Shown: one piece after another, positions 7,894 through 17,926 of the stretch | Position numbering within the stretch: position 1 is the first letter of the stretch | Layout of the letters: every line of letters begins with the position of its first letter | DNA from: Pelargonium cotyledonis | Lineage: Eukaryota > Streptophyta > Magnoliopsida > Geraniales > Geraniaceae | Length of the DNA stretch: 20,107 nucleotides | Assembly (NCBI GenBank): GCA_036897625.1 | Contig: JAYMTA010001423.1 | Span: 1 to 20,107 of the forward strand | Direction of reading: 5' to 3' | Position numbers and translations under genes: made by a program | Notes under the pieces: generated by a model | The model's input: the letters and a program-made list of their open reading frames with translations, nothing else | Told to the model about the DNA's origin: nothing | The model's database searches: none

Positions 7894-10442
7894 TTAAACT
7901 GGGCCAGAACTTAGAAACAAGGTCTGGGTATTGGTATCCAAAAACATACAAAACTGAAAGGTCAGAGACACGCTAGCTGCAACCAAAGTTCCTCAAAAAA
8001 AGTTTTTCACAACATTCATTCTTCAAAATCACTGGCTTAGTTGGAAAAAGATTTATCTCCCACTCATGAGAGAAGGCCTGGAGTAAAGAGATCCAAGCAA
8101 AAGTAGCTTAGAATTACATCAAGTTCTTCTCAATATGGGCAACTTTTATGCGGTCTAGATTTCATCAACCCTATCATATATCCAGTACCAGTACCTATTT
8201 TACTGGTTCTAATCAATGGTGAGAGCAGGATATACCATCGTCAATTCCAGATATATTTGGCCTATGCTCTTGGGTGGTTGGTAAGGTGAAATCAGCTTTT
8301 GGGGGGATACGTGATGTGACCTTGATTTTGATAAACACCACTATCAAATTCAACTCTCTATCTCAGTGAGGTGGCTCAGTTTCATTTGCACTATCTTGTT
8401 TCTCCACGATAACACAGTTCATGATGATGTGAAGATGAATGACCACCTTATCATCCAAAAAGTTTATTGTTGGTGTTGTGATTACCCGTTGTTTACTACT
8501 AGAGGCCAACTCTATAGAAGAAATCTCATGGCTTCAAAATCTTCATACCAGCTTCCCCCAGCATTGGCAAATGGATTGGTTGGATTAAACCTGTCTCGAG
8601 GATGACTAAGATACACATATATGATAGATGGTACGGCTAGGCAAGGTCTAATAGCTGGTGGAGGGGTTCTTTGTGATTCAGAAGGACACATTCTCTTGGG
8701 TTTTGCTAAAAACTAGGGTGTCGGCACCAACAGTGCTGACAAGTTTTTGGCTCTTCAGACCGGTTTGGAACTTTGTGAAGATAAAGGTTTTCATGTTGAT
8801 TACAAAGAAACAAATGCACATCTCCTCTACTTTGTTCTCACAGATTTAAAGTATTGTCCTTGACATATGATTTATACACTTAATAAATTTTCACCTAATC
8901 ACTCCTTAGTGCACCACTCTTCATTGTTACAAAGAAGGAAACCACATTGCAATTGGTCAGCAAGTTATGCCATATTAGTGACAGGTTTTACCACGTTCTT
9001 AACGTTCAAACATGCTCATGAACTTTTGTTGTCTTAATTATGAAAGGGTTGGTAGTACGAGTTTAGGAATAAATGTTATTAGAATCCGTGCATAGCATAT
9101 AGTCCTTTTAGGTGCATTGTCATTTTTTCAGAGGTAAGGCTCAATATGTCCCCATCTTTTCTTTGTACATTTTACTTTTAATAAAACCGGTAGATGTCTT
9201 TGCCACACCCCCACCATAACAGGTGGCTTTCTTGAAAAGAAAAGAAAAAGGCAAGCAAGAAAAGGGAAACAAAAAACAATATTGGCAACTCAAGTATCAT
9301 TTCGGATATTTTAATTGAACTTCTTTTAACAACTTCTAATCTAATATTATAAAATGAGACTAGCATACCATGAAAATAGCAAAGCTGCTTTAAAAGATTG
9401 TTCTAAGGCTTCGACCAATTAGTACACCTTAAACGCTATCACTCTTTAAAGGAAGCTCTTCAATACTTTGAACTTGCTTGAAGGTTGAAGGTTAATGCGG
9501 AGTTTAACTGAATTACACCCCCAACTCAAATGGACATGGGAATAAAGTATCAAAGTTTGGCATTATTGAATCTCCCCCTTGAAATGAGTTTGATACCATC
9601 AATTTTGTCCATAGAACAGTCTATTATGCAACATAATAATGTTTTGCATTCTTGTTTCTCCTACTTGAAATGAGTTTTATCACATCAATTTTGTCAATAG
9701 AACACTCGATTATACAGCATCAAGTTATTTATTTATTATTTTTATTATTTTATTTTTATTTTTTACTTTGTGATAACTATTTAAACAGCTCAGTCTCAAA
9801 AAAAAAAAAACAGCATCAAGTTATACAAAATTTCATATCCCACAACCAACCACTATCTATATGCAATCAAACTCTGTTGGGGCAGTAATAAATTTCTCCA
9901 ACACCAGAGAGAAACTATAACGAAATGACTATTGCAATCAACGGTATAAATTGAAAACGAAATGTGGAATGATGGTGATGTCCAGTTGTCAACTATCAAA
10001 TTTGTAAAGACGATACAAATAACATAACCCAGTTCATTTCATTATGCAGTTGTGTTGTTTCATCAATTTTCCCTAATTGTCATGACATACATAAACAGTG
10101 AACTTGCAAAACCCTGAAAGTTTGCATCGAAAAATCACGGATCAATGAAGCTACATTAATGCAAACCCAGTAATTATAGTATAATTATAGGACTGAATCC
10201 AGTTGTCAGCCAGTATTTTCCTTTCCAACTGATTAATAAGCAAATTCATCCTAATAAATCAAAGACCCCATTACTCAGATACCAAATTAAGCAAACAGAT
10301 AGGAATGAGACAAAACCAAATTACTAATAACAACCTACAAAAGAAATATATCAACAGATTTGAAACGCAAAATATCGATATATCAAGAAAGCAAAAGGGG
10401 TTACCTCCGGAGCCAATTGAGAAGCGAATCCCACAAACCCAT
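6642..10442 (-). CDS. ARL8: ARL8, ADP-ribosylation-factor-like small GTPase
   Basis: Six exons on the minus strand: 10442-10405, 7689-7608, 7524-7492, 7384-7263, 7016-6855 and 6759-6642. They join in frame to 184 codons plus TGA, the length known for plant ARL8. The N-terminus [19 protein letters not shown] is typical of ARL8. The GTPase motifs are all present: P-loop GLQNAGKT (26-33), switch-I Thr51 in MIPTVGF, WDLGGQ (69-74), NKID (129-132) and SCK (162-164). ARL8 acts on lysosome or vacuole-type membranes; in Arabidopsis and tobacco it is a host factor of the tobamovirus replication complex. All splice sites are GT..AG. No coding lesion is visible. Exon 6 contains a donor-like 'gaggtatgt', but reading through keeps the conserved DREVCC motif. 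The 3' end may reach about 6009. Confidence 0.95.
7845..7890. repeat. (AG)23 microsatellite in ARL8 intron 1
   Basis: This is an uninterrupted run of 23 AG units (CT in the direction of ARL8 transcription), about 155 bp upstream of exon 2 in the sense of the gene. Such runs are usually length-polymorphic. It is too far from the acceptor to be its polypyrimidine tract. Confidence 0.95.
8022..8850 (+). pseudogene. Decayed LINE ORF2 fragment (post-RT region to RNase H), antisense in ARL8 intron
   Basis: In shifting plus-strand frames this region recalls the C-terminal half of a plant LINE ORF2. At about 8040-8100 there is [16 protein letters not shown], like the W.K.C.P..EGGLG.R block. At about 8255-8310 [17 protein letters not shown] is like the W.IG.G..I.FW.D.W block. 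At 8621-8800 the clearest part is an RNase H (RVT_3) start, [17 protein letters not shown] and then [14 protein letters not shown], followed by a stop and [18 protein letters not shown]. Stops and frameshifts are many. No poly(A) or flanking duplication was found, so both ends are approximate. It is old and runs opposite to ARL8 transcription. Confidence 0.7.
9571..9720. repeat. Direct duplication, period 86 bp
   Basis: 9571-9634 and 9657-9720 align over 64 bp with a few differences. Both contain cttgaaatgagttt, then atcaattttgtc, then atagaaca. The second copy ends exactly where the small insertion at 9729 begins its target duplication. It is non-coding and lies within ARL8 intron 1. Confidence 0.75.
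9714..9824 (+). mobile_element. 81-bp retro-insertion-like segment with 15-bp target duplication and A-tail
   Basis: acagcatcaagttat occurs at 9714-9728 and again at 9810-9824. Between them lie 81 bp: a T-rich stretch (9729-9763), a unique part (9764-9799), and a run of A ending at the second copy. A target duplication of this size with a terminal A-run is the signature of L1-mediated target-primed insertion. The unique 36 bp are the exact reverse complement of 6009-6044, in the likely 3' UTR of ARL8. Read along the insert, they correspond to the sense strand of ARL8. The T-rich 5' part has no match near 6045. Confidence 0.6.
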
Positions 10443-10640
10443 TTCGAATTTGGGTAGAATCAGAGAGCAGAAGCCCTAATTTTCTGTGAAATGAAGACGA
10501 GAAAAATAAAAAATGGAAACTTTGGCCGACAGAAGGAGAAAAGGTATCTGCAGTTACTAAGGAAGGATGTTGTGTCGGGTTTCTGGTATTTGTTGTTATT
10601 GTCGTGTCGTATAAACTAAACTGCATTTTCCACAGATAGT
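10443..10640 (-). promoter_or_regulatory. ARL8 5' UTR and proximal promoter
   Basis: Immediately upstream of the ARL8 ATG (on the minus strand) the leader is A/C/T-rich and contains 'attagggcttctgctctctg', a typical plant leader composition. The transcription start cannot be fixed from the sequence. Confidence 0.35.
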
Positions 10641-12511
10641 CGTTAAAACTTAAAACCTCGACGCAACAGTGTTTTATCTAATTTCTTGCTTTAATATCTG
10701 TAGCTGTACTGTACTAATTACGCATTAACAAACCTGAGCCTATAAAGTCCTATCTCTAAGAAATCATGAGACTGTGCCTCTTGTCATGTTTGTGTTGTGG
10801 ACACCTCACTGTTTCTATTGGGCTTTTATTTGGCTGATTGTGATAGTTTCGATAGCCCAGAACATCATCCATAATGGCCCAAAACTCAGCAATAAACTGG
10901 CCCATATAATAGCATATTTTCAAATTCATTATCAATATGATTGCGAGCGAACCAGTTACTTAAAATAAATAAACCCAGTACTTAGAATTTATTAGCAAAT
11001 TTGTTAGCATGTCATCATGTCAAGTCAGAATACACCGTCCGCGCGAGTTCTACTTTATAAAAAAATTTACATATTAGACAGTTAAAACGGTGTCGTTTTG
11101 GATGTGCGTGATTAAAAATGAAACGGTGTGATGACGACGTGACATGCACATTCACGTTTGAACATTCGTGATAATGTGTCAGAAAATATTGTCGTGACAC
11201 CATTTAATTTCAATTTCAAACTACTATTACAATAGGATGGAAGTCAAGGCTAATGATCGATATGAGTAGAGAGGGTACTTCCATTTACTGTATCAGTAAT
11301 AAATATTAAAAACGAAATTCGATTGTACGGGCAGTGACAATAAAAATAACAAAAAAGTCATGTGCATCTAGAGATAGCCAAAAGAAGACAATGTAATGAC
11401 TTGGAACTTGGAAGACTTGTGCAATATGGATGCTGTCTTTGTTGATACTGAAAAGCAAATGATAACAAGAGTCTTCAAATGGATTGATTCTGTTCGACGA
11501 CCAGCTCGATCTGCCGAGAACGCTGAAAATCTGGTAAACTTTTCTTTCAACCATCAACCACTTTGGAATATTTATTATTGTGAAGAATAAAAAGGAGCTA
11601 GGGTGCGATTTCAGTCAGACGACCCAAACCAGTACTGATAATTCTATATATCCAAAACAGAAAAAACGCGCATTTGCTGTGTTTGTGAATTGTGATAAGC
11701 TTCTATCTCCGTAGCTTGCATGCATGCATGCATGAGCACGCCATTGCTATCCAAACTATATTGGGTCACTCTCTACTTAGATTAGTTGAAAAAATTTAAG
11801 ATGAACTACCAACCAAATCTTTATAATAAGTTGTTTATAATGTTGTAACTTTTTGAGTTTGTTATACAAAAGAAATTACTCTTTATGCTGTACCATAATT
11901 AAGAAGTTCTTAACTTTGTTTATGCACTCGTTTACATCGCCTTAATTCTGACATCAACAAATTATTATTTTTAGATGACAGCTCTGAAGTTTAGATCAAT
12001 TGAATTTAAATCATACCACCAACTGATCTTCCATAAAAGATAACATATGTTTAGTGAGCACTCATATGTCGCGCGAAAATTTTGTTTTGTCGTGAGAGAG
12101 AGTGAATCATGTTTAGCAATATGATTCACTGTGATTTTGTTATGTACCGCATCCTTTAGAGAAATTTATAAAACCTCCCAAAAAATGATTGGTGGAGAAT
12201 ACCGTAGAGTTGATTCATTAAAACTAGACAAAGATCAATTCAATTGAATCTTTAACTAAGTTGCTTAATTCGATAGTCGTCTTAGAAAGACCAAAATAAT
12301 CGAGTACTATGAACTATGAGTAAGGGCTATTTTAGGTATTTAATTCATTCAAATGGTTAGTATTCCTTACATAATAAACTAAACACATGAGATTACATTA
12401 AGAAAATCGTTTAGTTTATTCTTGATTTCATTCAATAATTCTATCTTTATTAATTCCATCAAACCAAACAGGACGGTAGTTTGATAAATCACAAACGCAA
12501 AAAGAATGAGT
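10641..12511. other. Intergenic region between ARL8 and the LINE
   Basis: This is AT-rich spacer. Visible details are a near-palindromic 'aaaacggtgtcgtttt' (about 11085-11100) of a kind common in plant dispersed repeats; an RY-type run catgcatgcatgcatg (about 11719-11734); and an open stretch of 64 codons at 11396-11590 with fairly even codon use but no domain I recognise. No RNA gene or complete element was found. Confidence 0.45.
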
Positions 12512-12526
12512 AATAATTCAAGACGT
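12512..12526. repeat. Left target-site duplication of the LINE
   Basis: aataattcaagacgt here is identical to 17912-17926. The bottom-strand nick implied, TTATT/A, resembles the T-rich/A target of L1 endonucleases. Confidence 0.93.
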
Positions 12527-12546
12527 CTAGTATTTTCACTTGAATA

Positions 12547-14125
12547 ATGTTTTTTAATATGTCACGTCGTAACCCCAGTACCTCGGTGCCCCCAGCCGCC
12601 GGCGCAAGCGGCACCACTGCGCAAACATCCCAGAACTTCCCCAACCGGTCTGAGTGCTCTCTCTTCTTTGGCAACCTCCCTCCCTCTACCACGCCGGGAC
12701 GGCTACGATCCTTTGTCAGCCGCCATGTGTCGGTAGTCAGAGCCTTTGTTCCTCGGAGCCCTAACCGTGCAGGTAAGACTTTCGGGTTTGTTGTCCTCTC
12801 CTCTAAATCGGTTGCATCTAGGGTTCGAAACACGCTTCATGGATCCTCCTTCCAAGGCTTTCGCATCATCGTTGATTGGGCTAAGTCTCCTTCTGCACCT
12901 GTTACTTCGCAAACTCAGAGAAATCCTCTTGTTTTGGCCCCCCGTAACCCTAATCGTCAATCCCGTGCAACCTCATCTCGCTCCACAAATAATCCGATCA
13001 GGGACAGATCTTCTAATAGTAACTTGCCCCTTAAGTTACCTTCTGACCCGTCGTGCCTGGGCTTCCAATCAAGATCCTTGCTTGATAGTCTTCAGTGGAG
13101 TTTTCTCGTGGTTTCAAGGTCTCCCGAGACGGCCACTTCTCTATATGACAGTTTCAAATCTCAAGGGTTCCCAGAAATTAAGGTGCACTCCTTAGGTGAG
13201 CAGGTCTTTGCTCTCTCGTTCTCGGACGAGAAATATCTTCAGCTGATGAAGGGAGAGGGTTGGTCATAGCTCTCTCAATGGTTCGTTCACTATTATGATT
13301 GGAATCGGCTCAAGAGAAAGGGTGGACGTTTCGTTTGGGTTTCGATTAAGGGTGTACCTTATAATGCTTGGCACATTAATAGTTTCTTGGCAATCTCTAA
13401 GAAGCTCGGTGATTTCATCTTTGAATCCGGATTCTTTGTCAGGGACGAGTTTGAAGGAAGCTCTGGTATTAATTCACTCGCCTCGCTCTCGGTTGGCGTC
13501 TGACCATGTTATTCTCAAAGTCGGGAATTCTTCATTTTCTATTGGAGTCTCGGAGGTTTAGGGGGCGGTCTTGCCTGCTTTCCCCGAGGCTATTTCCAGT
13601 GAGCCCTCCCCTCCTTCCTCCCCGCCGGATTCGCCTCGGAAACCTGCAACTCCATCGGATAATCCGCAACTTGAGACGCAACATGATACCTGCATGCCAA
13701 ATTCTCATCAGCTTGGGGATGGAAATTTTGAGGGCCCAATGGACTCAGTTGGGTCCAAAGCTAATGATCTGGGCCATGATCATCTGGGCCCAAATGCCTC
13801 AACTGCCTCCGTTCAGCCCATCTCTCCAAGAACCCCATTATTACGTGAGTCCTCCATGCATACCCCTCTACCTGATCAACCAGTTTCAGCAGGTGGAGTC
13901 GTCATTCCTTCCCTTACGTCGAAAAGTTTGCAGAACATCACCATTCGTCGCTGGAACTCCAAACACACGGCAAACACCACCGTTGTTAGCAGCTCTTCTT
14001 CCTCGGCATCCAAGTCTGGTAAGGCCGTCTGGGAAATCATTCAAAAGGTTGGCGGTAAAGCAGTGGGTTCGGAATCTGCGATTATTGAGAAGCTTCGCGT
14101 GGCCGAAGCTAGAACTCGAGGGTAA
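12547..14125 (+). pseudogene. LINE ORF1, RNA-binding protein with RRM, disrupted
   Basis: The region corresponds to about 526 codons. The first 240 are open (12547-13269). A Ser/Pro-rich start is followed by an RRM (about 37-115) with RNP2 LFFGNL (39-44) and RNP1 KTFGFVVL (77-84). After a TAG at 13267-13269 the same frame continues with FVWVSIKGVPYNAWH, the 'GVP..AW' block shared by plant LINE ORF1 proteins. A shift of one base near 13480-13495 moves the reading to the next frame (SRLASDHVILKVGN), which meets TAG at 13559-13561. It then runs open through a Pro/Ser-rich tail to TAA at 14123-14125. I see no CCHC knuckle. ORF1 protein would bind the element's RNA in a ribonucleoprotein particle. 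A second ATG at 12559 may be the true start. Confidence 0.88.
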
Positions 14126-14153
14126 TCGGGTTCATTGTGTCGAACACCTCGTG

Positions 14154-17100
14154 ATGGTTTTTATCTCTTGGAACATCCGGGGCGTCCCGGCACAACATAA
14201 GAGGGATCGTCTTCGGTCTCTCATTCGCGCTTCAAAACCAAGCATTGTTTTTATTCAGGAATCTAAGATTCAACCTGTTACTTCTTTCACAGTCTCAAGT
14301 CTATGGCAAGCTCCTTCAATAAGTTTCTCTTTCTCACCGTCCTCCGGCAGGTCAGGAGGTATTCTATCTTTATGGGATTCAAATGTTTTCGTGTTGGCTA
14401 CCTCCATTATCGAGCAGCACTTTGTAGCATCTATTGGGTTCTGGTCAGATTTCAATTGCAACTGCTTGCTCTTTAACGTTTATGCTCCGGCGTCTGAACC
14501 TGAACGTCTAGCTTTATGGGATCGTATTTTCTCCATCATCGAGTACAAACAATTGCCTTGCATTGTAGCTGGTGACTTTAACGCGGTTCGGGATCCTTCG
14601 GATAGATCGAGTGGATTAGCTTCGTCTGCCTTCATGTCTGCTTTTAATGGTTTTATTGATCGCAGTTGTTTATTCGACCTTCCACTTCAAGGACGTCGGT
14701 ACACTTGGTATGGGCCGATTCCTATTGCTAGCCGGATTGATAGAGTTCTTGTGTCCTTCGATTGGCCCTCTGCTCTCTCTAATTTCGTCTTGGTCGGGCT
14801 TCCTAGAGGGTGCTCCGATCATTGCCCCCTCCGTCTCTCGGTTTCGGTTGTTGATTGGGGGCCCTGACCCTTTAAATTTTTTTAACTGTTGGATCTCCCA
14901 TCCAACCTTTATGGACCTAGTATGTTCAACTTGGAATTCTCAACATTTTCGTGGCGACCCATGTTTCAGATTACGTCAGAAGATGATATTGCTTAAGAAC
15001 TCCCTCAAGCAATGGAACACTGATGTTTTTGGCTGGCGCGATTTAGCTATTAGTTCACTGGAGAAGTTAATTGATGAGTTAGACATCAGATCCGATCAGC
15101 AGGGTCTTACTCAAAGCGAAATTGATCATCGAGCGCAGCTTCTTTCCGAGTTGAATTCAAAATCTCGTGATCTTTCTTCCTTTTGGAAACAACAATCGCG
15201 CATCCGTTTGGTTATCAGAAGGTGATAAGAACACAAGGTATTTTCACAAGTATGCCTCATTCAGAAAAGCTCACAATTCCATCTCAGGCACTTTTATAGA
15301 CAAAAATTGGGTCACTGACCCCGATCGTATTAAGGAATCAACCAAGAATTTTTTCCATGACCGGCTCTCATCTCAATCGGTTGATTGCATTGAATTTAAT
15401 GGCCTCTACTTCAAGAAGCTGTCTGCCACATCCAGGGACTGTTTGGAACGTCTGGTCACGCTTCAAGAGTTGAAATCCGTTGTGTTCGGGTTTGACAGGT
15501 CAAAAGCAACCGGACCTGACGGGTTCAGCTTGTCTTTCTTCCAATCTTGCTGGGATATAATTCAGTCGGACGTGTTATCCTTTGTTCAATGCTTTCTCGA
15601 CTCAGGAACTTTGGGAAAAACATTTTCATCGGCTTTTCATGCTCTTATTCCTAAGGTACCGAACCCGCAGACTTTCAATGAATATCGACCTATCAGCCTC
15701 GTTTCTGCGCCTTATAAGATTATTACGAAGCTTTTAGAAAATCGTATTCGTCCATTCATTGGTGAGCTCATTAGCGAAACCCAAAGCGCTTTTGTCAAAG
15801 ATCGTCAGTTATTGGATAACGGTCTTATAGGGGGGGAAGGGAGTCTCTGAGCAAAGGTCCGGAAGTTGGAATCAGTAGTTCTCAAGCTTGATTTCCAGCA
15901 AGCTTTTTATCGGCTTAATTGGGCTCACATAGATTTTTGTCTCAACTCTATGGGTTTCGAAAATCGATTTCGCTTCTGGGTTCGTTGCTGCTTAACTTCT
16001 TATGTCTCGGTCCTAATAAATGGCTCTCCGTCAGGTGATTTTGAAATTTCTCAAGGGGTCAAACAAGGGTGTCCACTTTCTCCCTTTCTTTTTATCATCG
16101 TGGCTGAATCTCTCCATTTATTGCTCTCCAAAGCCGAATCCGAAGGCTTGTTCCGCGGCATTTGCATTGGGAATTCACGCATATCACACTTACAGTTCGC
16201 GGATGATATAATTTTGTTCTTGGACGTCTCCGGTTCGTACTCTTCTTTGTTTAATTTACAGTATATCCTCAGCGGGTTTAAACTAGCTTCCGGACTAAAA
16301 ATTAACTACTCGAAGTCCAGGTTACTAGGCATCTCATTGGCAGCGGACAAAACTGCCCTTTTGGCTCGGGATCTTGGGTGTCAAACAACCTCTTTCCTAA
16401 TCTCCTATCTCGGTTTTCAGCTTGGAGGTAACCCGAGGTTGGCTCGTTCGTGGTTTGGAATTATAGAAAAATATAAAAAGTGACTCGTGCTTTGGCAATC
16501 AAAGGATATTTCTTTAGGGGGGTGAGTTACTTTGATTCGAGCCGCTTCAACTTCATTACCGTTGTTTTATATGTCTCTTTTTAAAGCTCCGGTCAAGGTA
16601 ATTCAAGAGCTCGAAGACATTGTAAGACGTTTCTTATGGTCGGGATCTTCTAATCGAGTTTTTTGTAAAGTCAAATGGAATCAAGTTTTGAAAAAGCGTA
16701 TGCATGGAGGCTTGGGTGTGAGGCAATTGCGTTTGGCTAATGTGAGTTTACTCGCTAAATGGTGGTGGAAATTTTCTACTCAATCGGGTTCTCTTTGAAA
16801 GTCGGTTCTTTGTGACAAATATGGTTGGGACCCAAATACTTGGTCTTTGGAAGAAGTTTGCGCGCGCTGCCTCTCTCCGGTAATCAAATCTTGATTGGAC
16901 CTTCGTCACCTTCCCGGCTTCACAGACCTGGTAGGTTCATCGAGTTTTAGTTGGGTGCTTGGTAATGGCTCAAGTTGCAAGTTTTGGTACGATAATTGGT
17001 TGCCGGGCGGCTATCTCAAGATCAGGTTTCGGCGGCTTTTTATCATTCGCAATTAGCGGCAAATTCCTGTCAAATATGCACTTGCTGTGCTTAACTCAGA

Positions 17101-17776
17101 CCCTTGTCCCTTGTTTTCCCGTCGACTGCGCGCATGGGAGCGGACCAAGCTGGTCCTTTTGCGCCAAGCTACCGCTAACGTGGTGTTAGCTCCTGCCATC
17201 CCGGACCGTCAAGTTTGGTCCAACTCGAATGCCAGTAAATTTTCAACGTCCAAAGCTTTTAATATTTTGTATCTCTCGGAACCACATTACCGCTTTGCAT
17301 GTGCCAAATTAATTTGGCGTTCTTTCATTCCTCCAAAATTACAATGCTTTGCGTGGTTAGCGGCTTTGAATTGCATCCCATGTTTGGAATTTTTAGTCTT
17401 TCGTAAAGTGCTCCCGGCCGGAACTAATACTTGCTGCTGTTTATGCGATTTGGCCGGGGAATCTTGTGCACACCTGCTTCTACACTGTTCATGGGCTTTC
17501 GATGTATGGGCGGCTGTTTTTAATTGGTGGGGGGTTCTTGCGGTGCTTCCGTCCTCCCCTTATCATCTTCTCTCGTCATGGTCTTCGATTTTTGTGTCCG
17601 AAAATCGGCTCTTGCATAAACTTTGGGAGGTGGTTTGTTTAGTTTCTTTGTGGTTTATTTGGATAGGTCGTAATGAGCTTGTCTTTCGTGACAACTTCCC
17701 CTCTTCCCGGAACATTGTCACTCGTATTCAGATATGGTTTTTTCTCTTATTACTAGTGTTGATAAATCATTTGTAA
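14154..17776 (+). pseudogene. LINE ORF2: AP-type endonuclease, reverse transcriptase, zf-RVT, disrupted
   Basis: ORF2 starts 28 bp after ORF1 ends. The endonuclease (from 14154) has SWNIRG, QESK, GDFNAV, IDRVLVS and SDHCPL, all intact. The reverse transcriptase, from about 15490, has SKATGPDG, FNEYRPISLV, LKLDFQQAF with the first catalytic Asp, SQGVKQGCPLSPFLF and the FADD box, then YLGFQLGGNPR. At about 17290-17500 there is a zf-RVT region (WRSFIPPKLQCFAW, then CCLC..ESCAHLLLHC). Lesions: TGA at 14865; an extra base in the T7 run at 14877-14883; a second frameshift near 15195; then in-frame stops at 15848, 16481, 16523, 16796, 16892 and 17054. The reading ends at TAA 17774-17776, with no RNase H. 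Y replaces D in the usual 'KAFD' position. Confidence 0.93.
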
Positions 17777-17911
17777 TTGGTTTTGATTTTCTCTCTTGGG
17801 TGGCAAGTCCTTCGTCATGTCTGATTTAGGCTTGTGCACTTTTCTTTGTACTTTTATTTTCGCTTTCGGACTAGTAATAAAAGCTAGCGCGTGCTTATAA
17901 AAAAAATTAAA
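17777..17911 (+). other. 3' UTR, polyadenylation signal and A-rich tail of the LINE
   Basis: This is a T-rich UTR of about 120 bp. AATAAA sits at 17876-17881, and the A-rich tail (taaaaaaaattaaaa) abuts the right target duplication. The tail is interrupted by TT, consistent with decay of an old poly(A) tract. Confidence 0.8.
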
Positions 17912-17926
17912 AATAATTCAAGACGT
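17912..17926. repeat. Right target-site duplication of the LINE
   Basis: aataattcaagacgt is identical to 12512-12526 over all 15 bases and immediately follows the A-rich tail. Confidence 0.93.

Larger units (their letters stand above)
12527..17911 (+). mobile_element. Near full-length non-LTR retrotransposon (LINE, L1 clade, RRM-type ORF1), inactive
   Basis: The element is 5385 bp, bounded by a perfect 15-bp duplication. It carries ORF1 (RRM), ORF2 (endonuclease, reverse transcriptase, zf-RVT), a short 3' UTR with AATAAA at 17876-17881, and an A-rich tail (about 17899-17911). Only 20 bp precede the first ORF1 ATG, so either the 5' UTR is very short or the copy is truncated just upstream of ORF1. 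An RRM in ORF1 instead of the more common DUF4283/CCHC layout is the feature described for BNR-type LINEs of sugar beet. ORF2 ends after zf-RVT without RNase H. Both ORFs have several stops and frameshifts, so it cannot encode working proteins. Confidence 0.95.

Noticed and set aside
11719..11734. catgcatg run as a seed-type RY regulatory element
   Set aside because: No gene start is nearby, and short alternating runs are common by chance.
12489..12833. Minus-strand open frames over LINE ORF1
   Set aside because: They are mirror frames of ORF1 with no domain of their own.
13506..14153. Long frame upstream of and continuous with ORF2 (from 13506)
   Set aside because: The part before 14154 overlaps ORF1 in another frame and is low-complexity; ORF2 similarity starts at the ATG at 14154 (SWNIRG).
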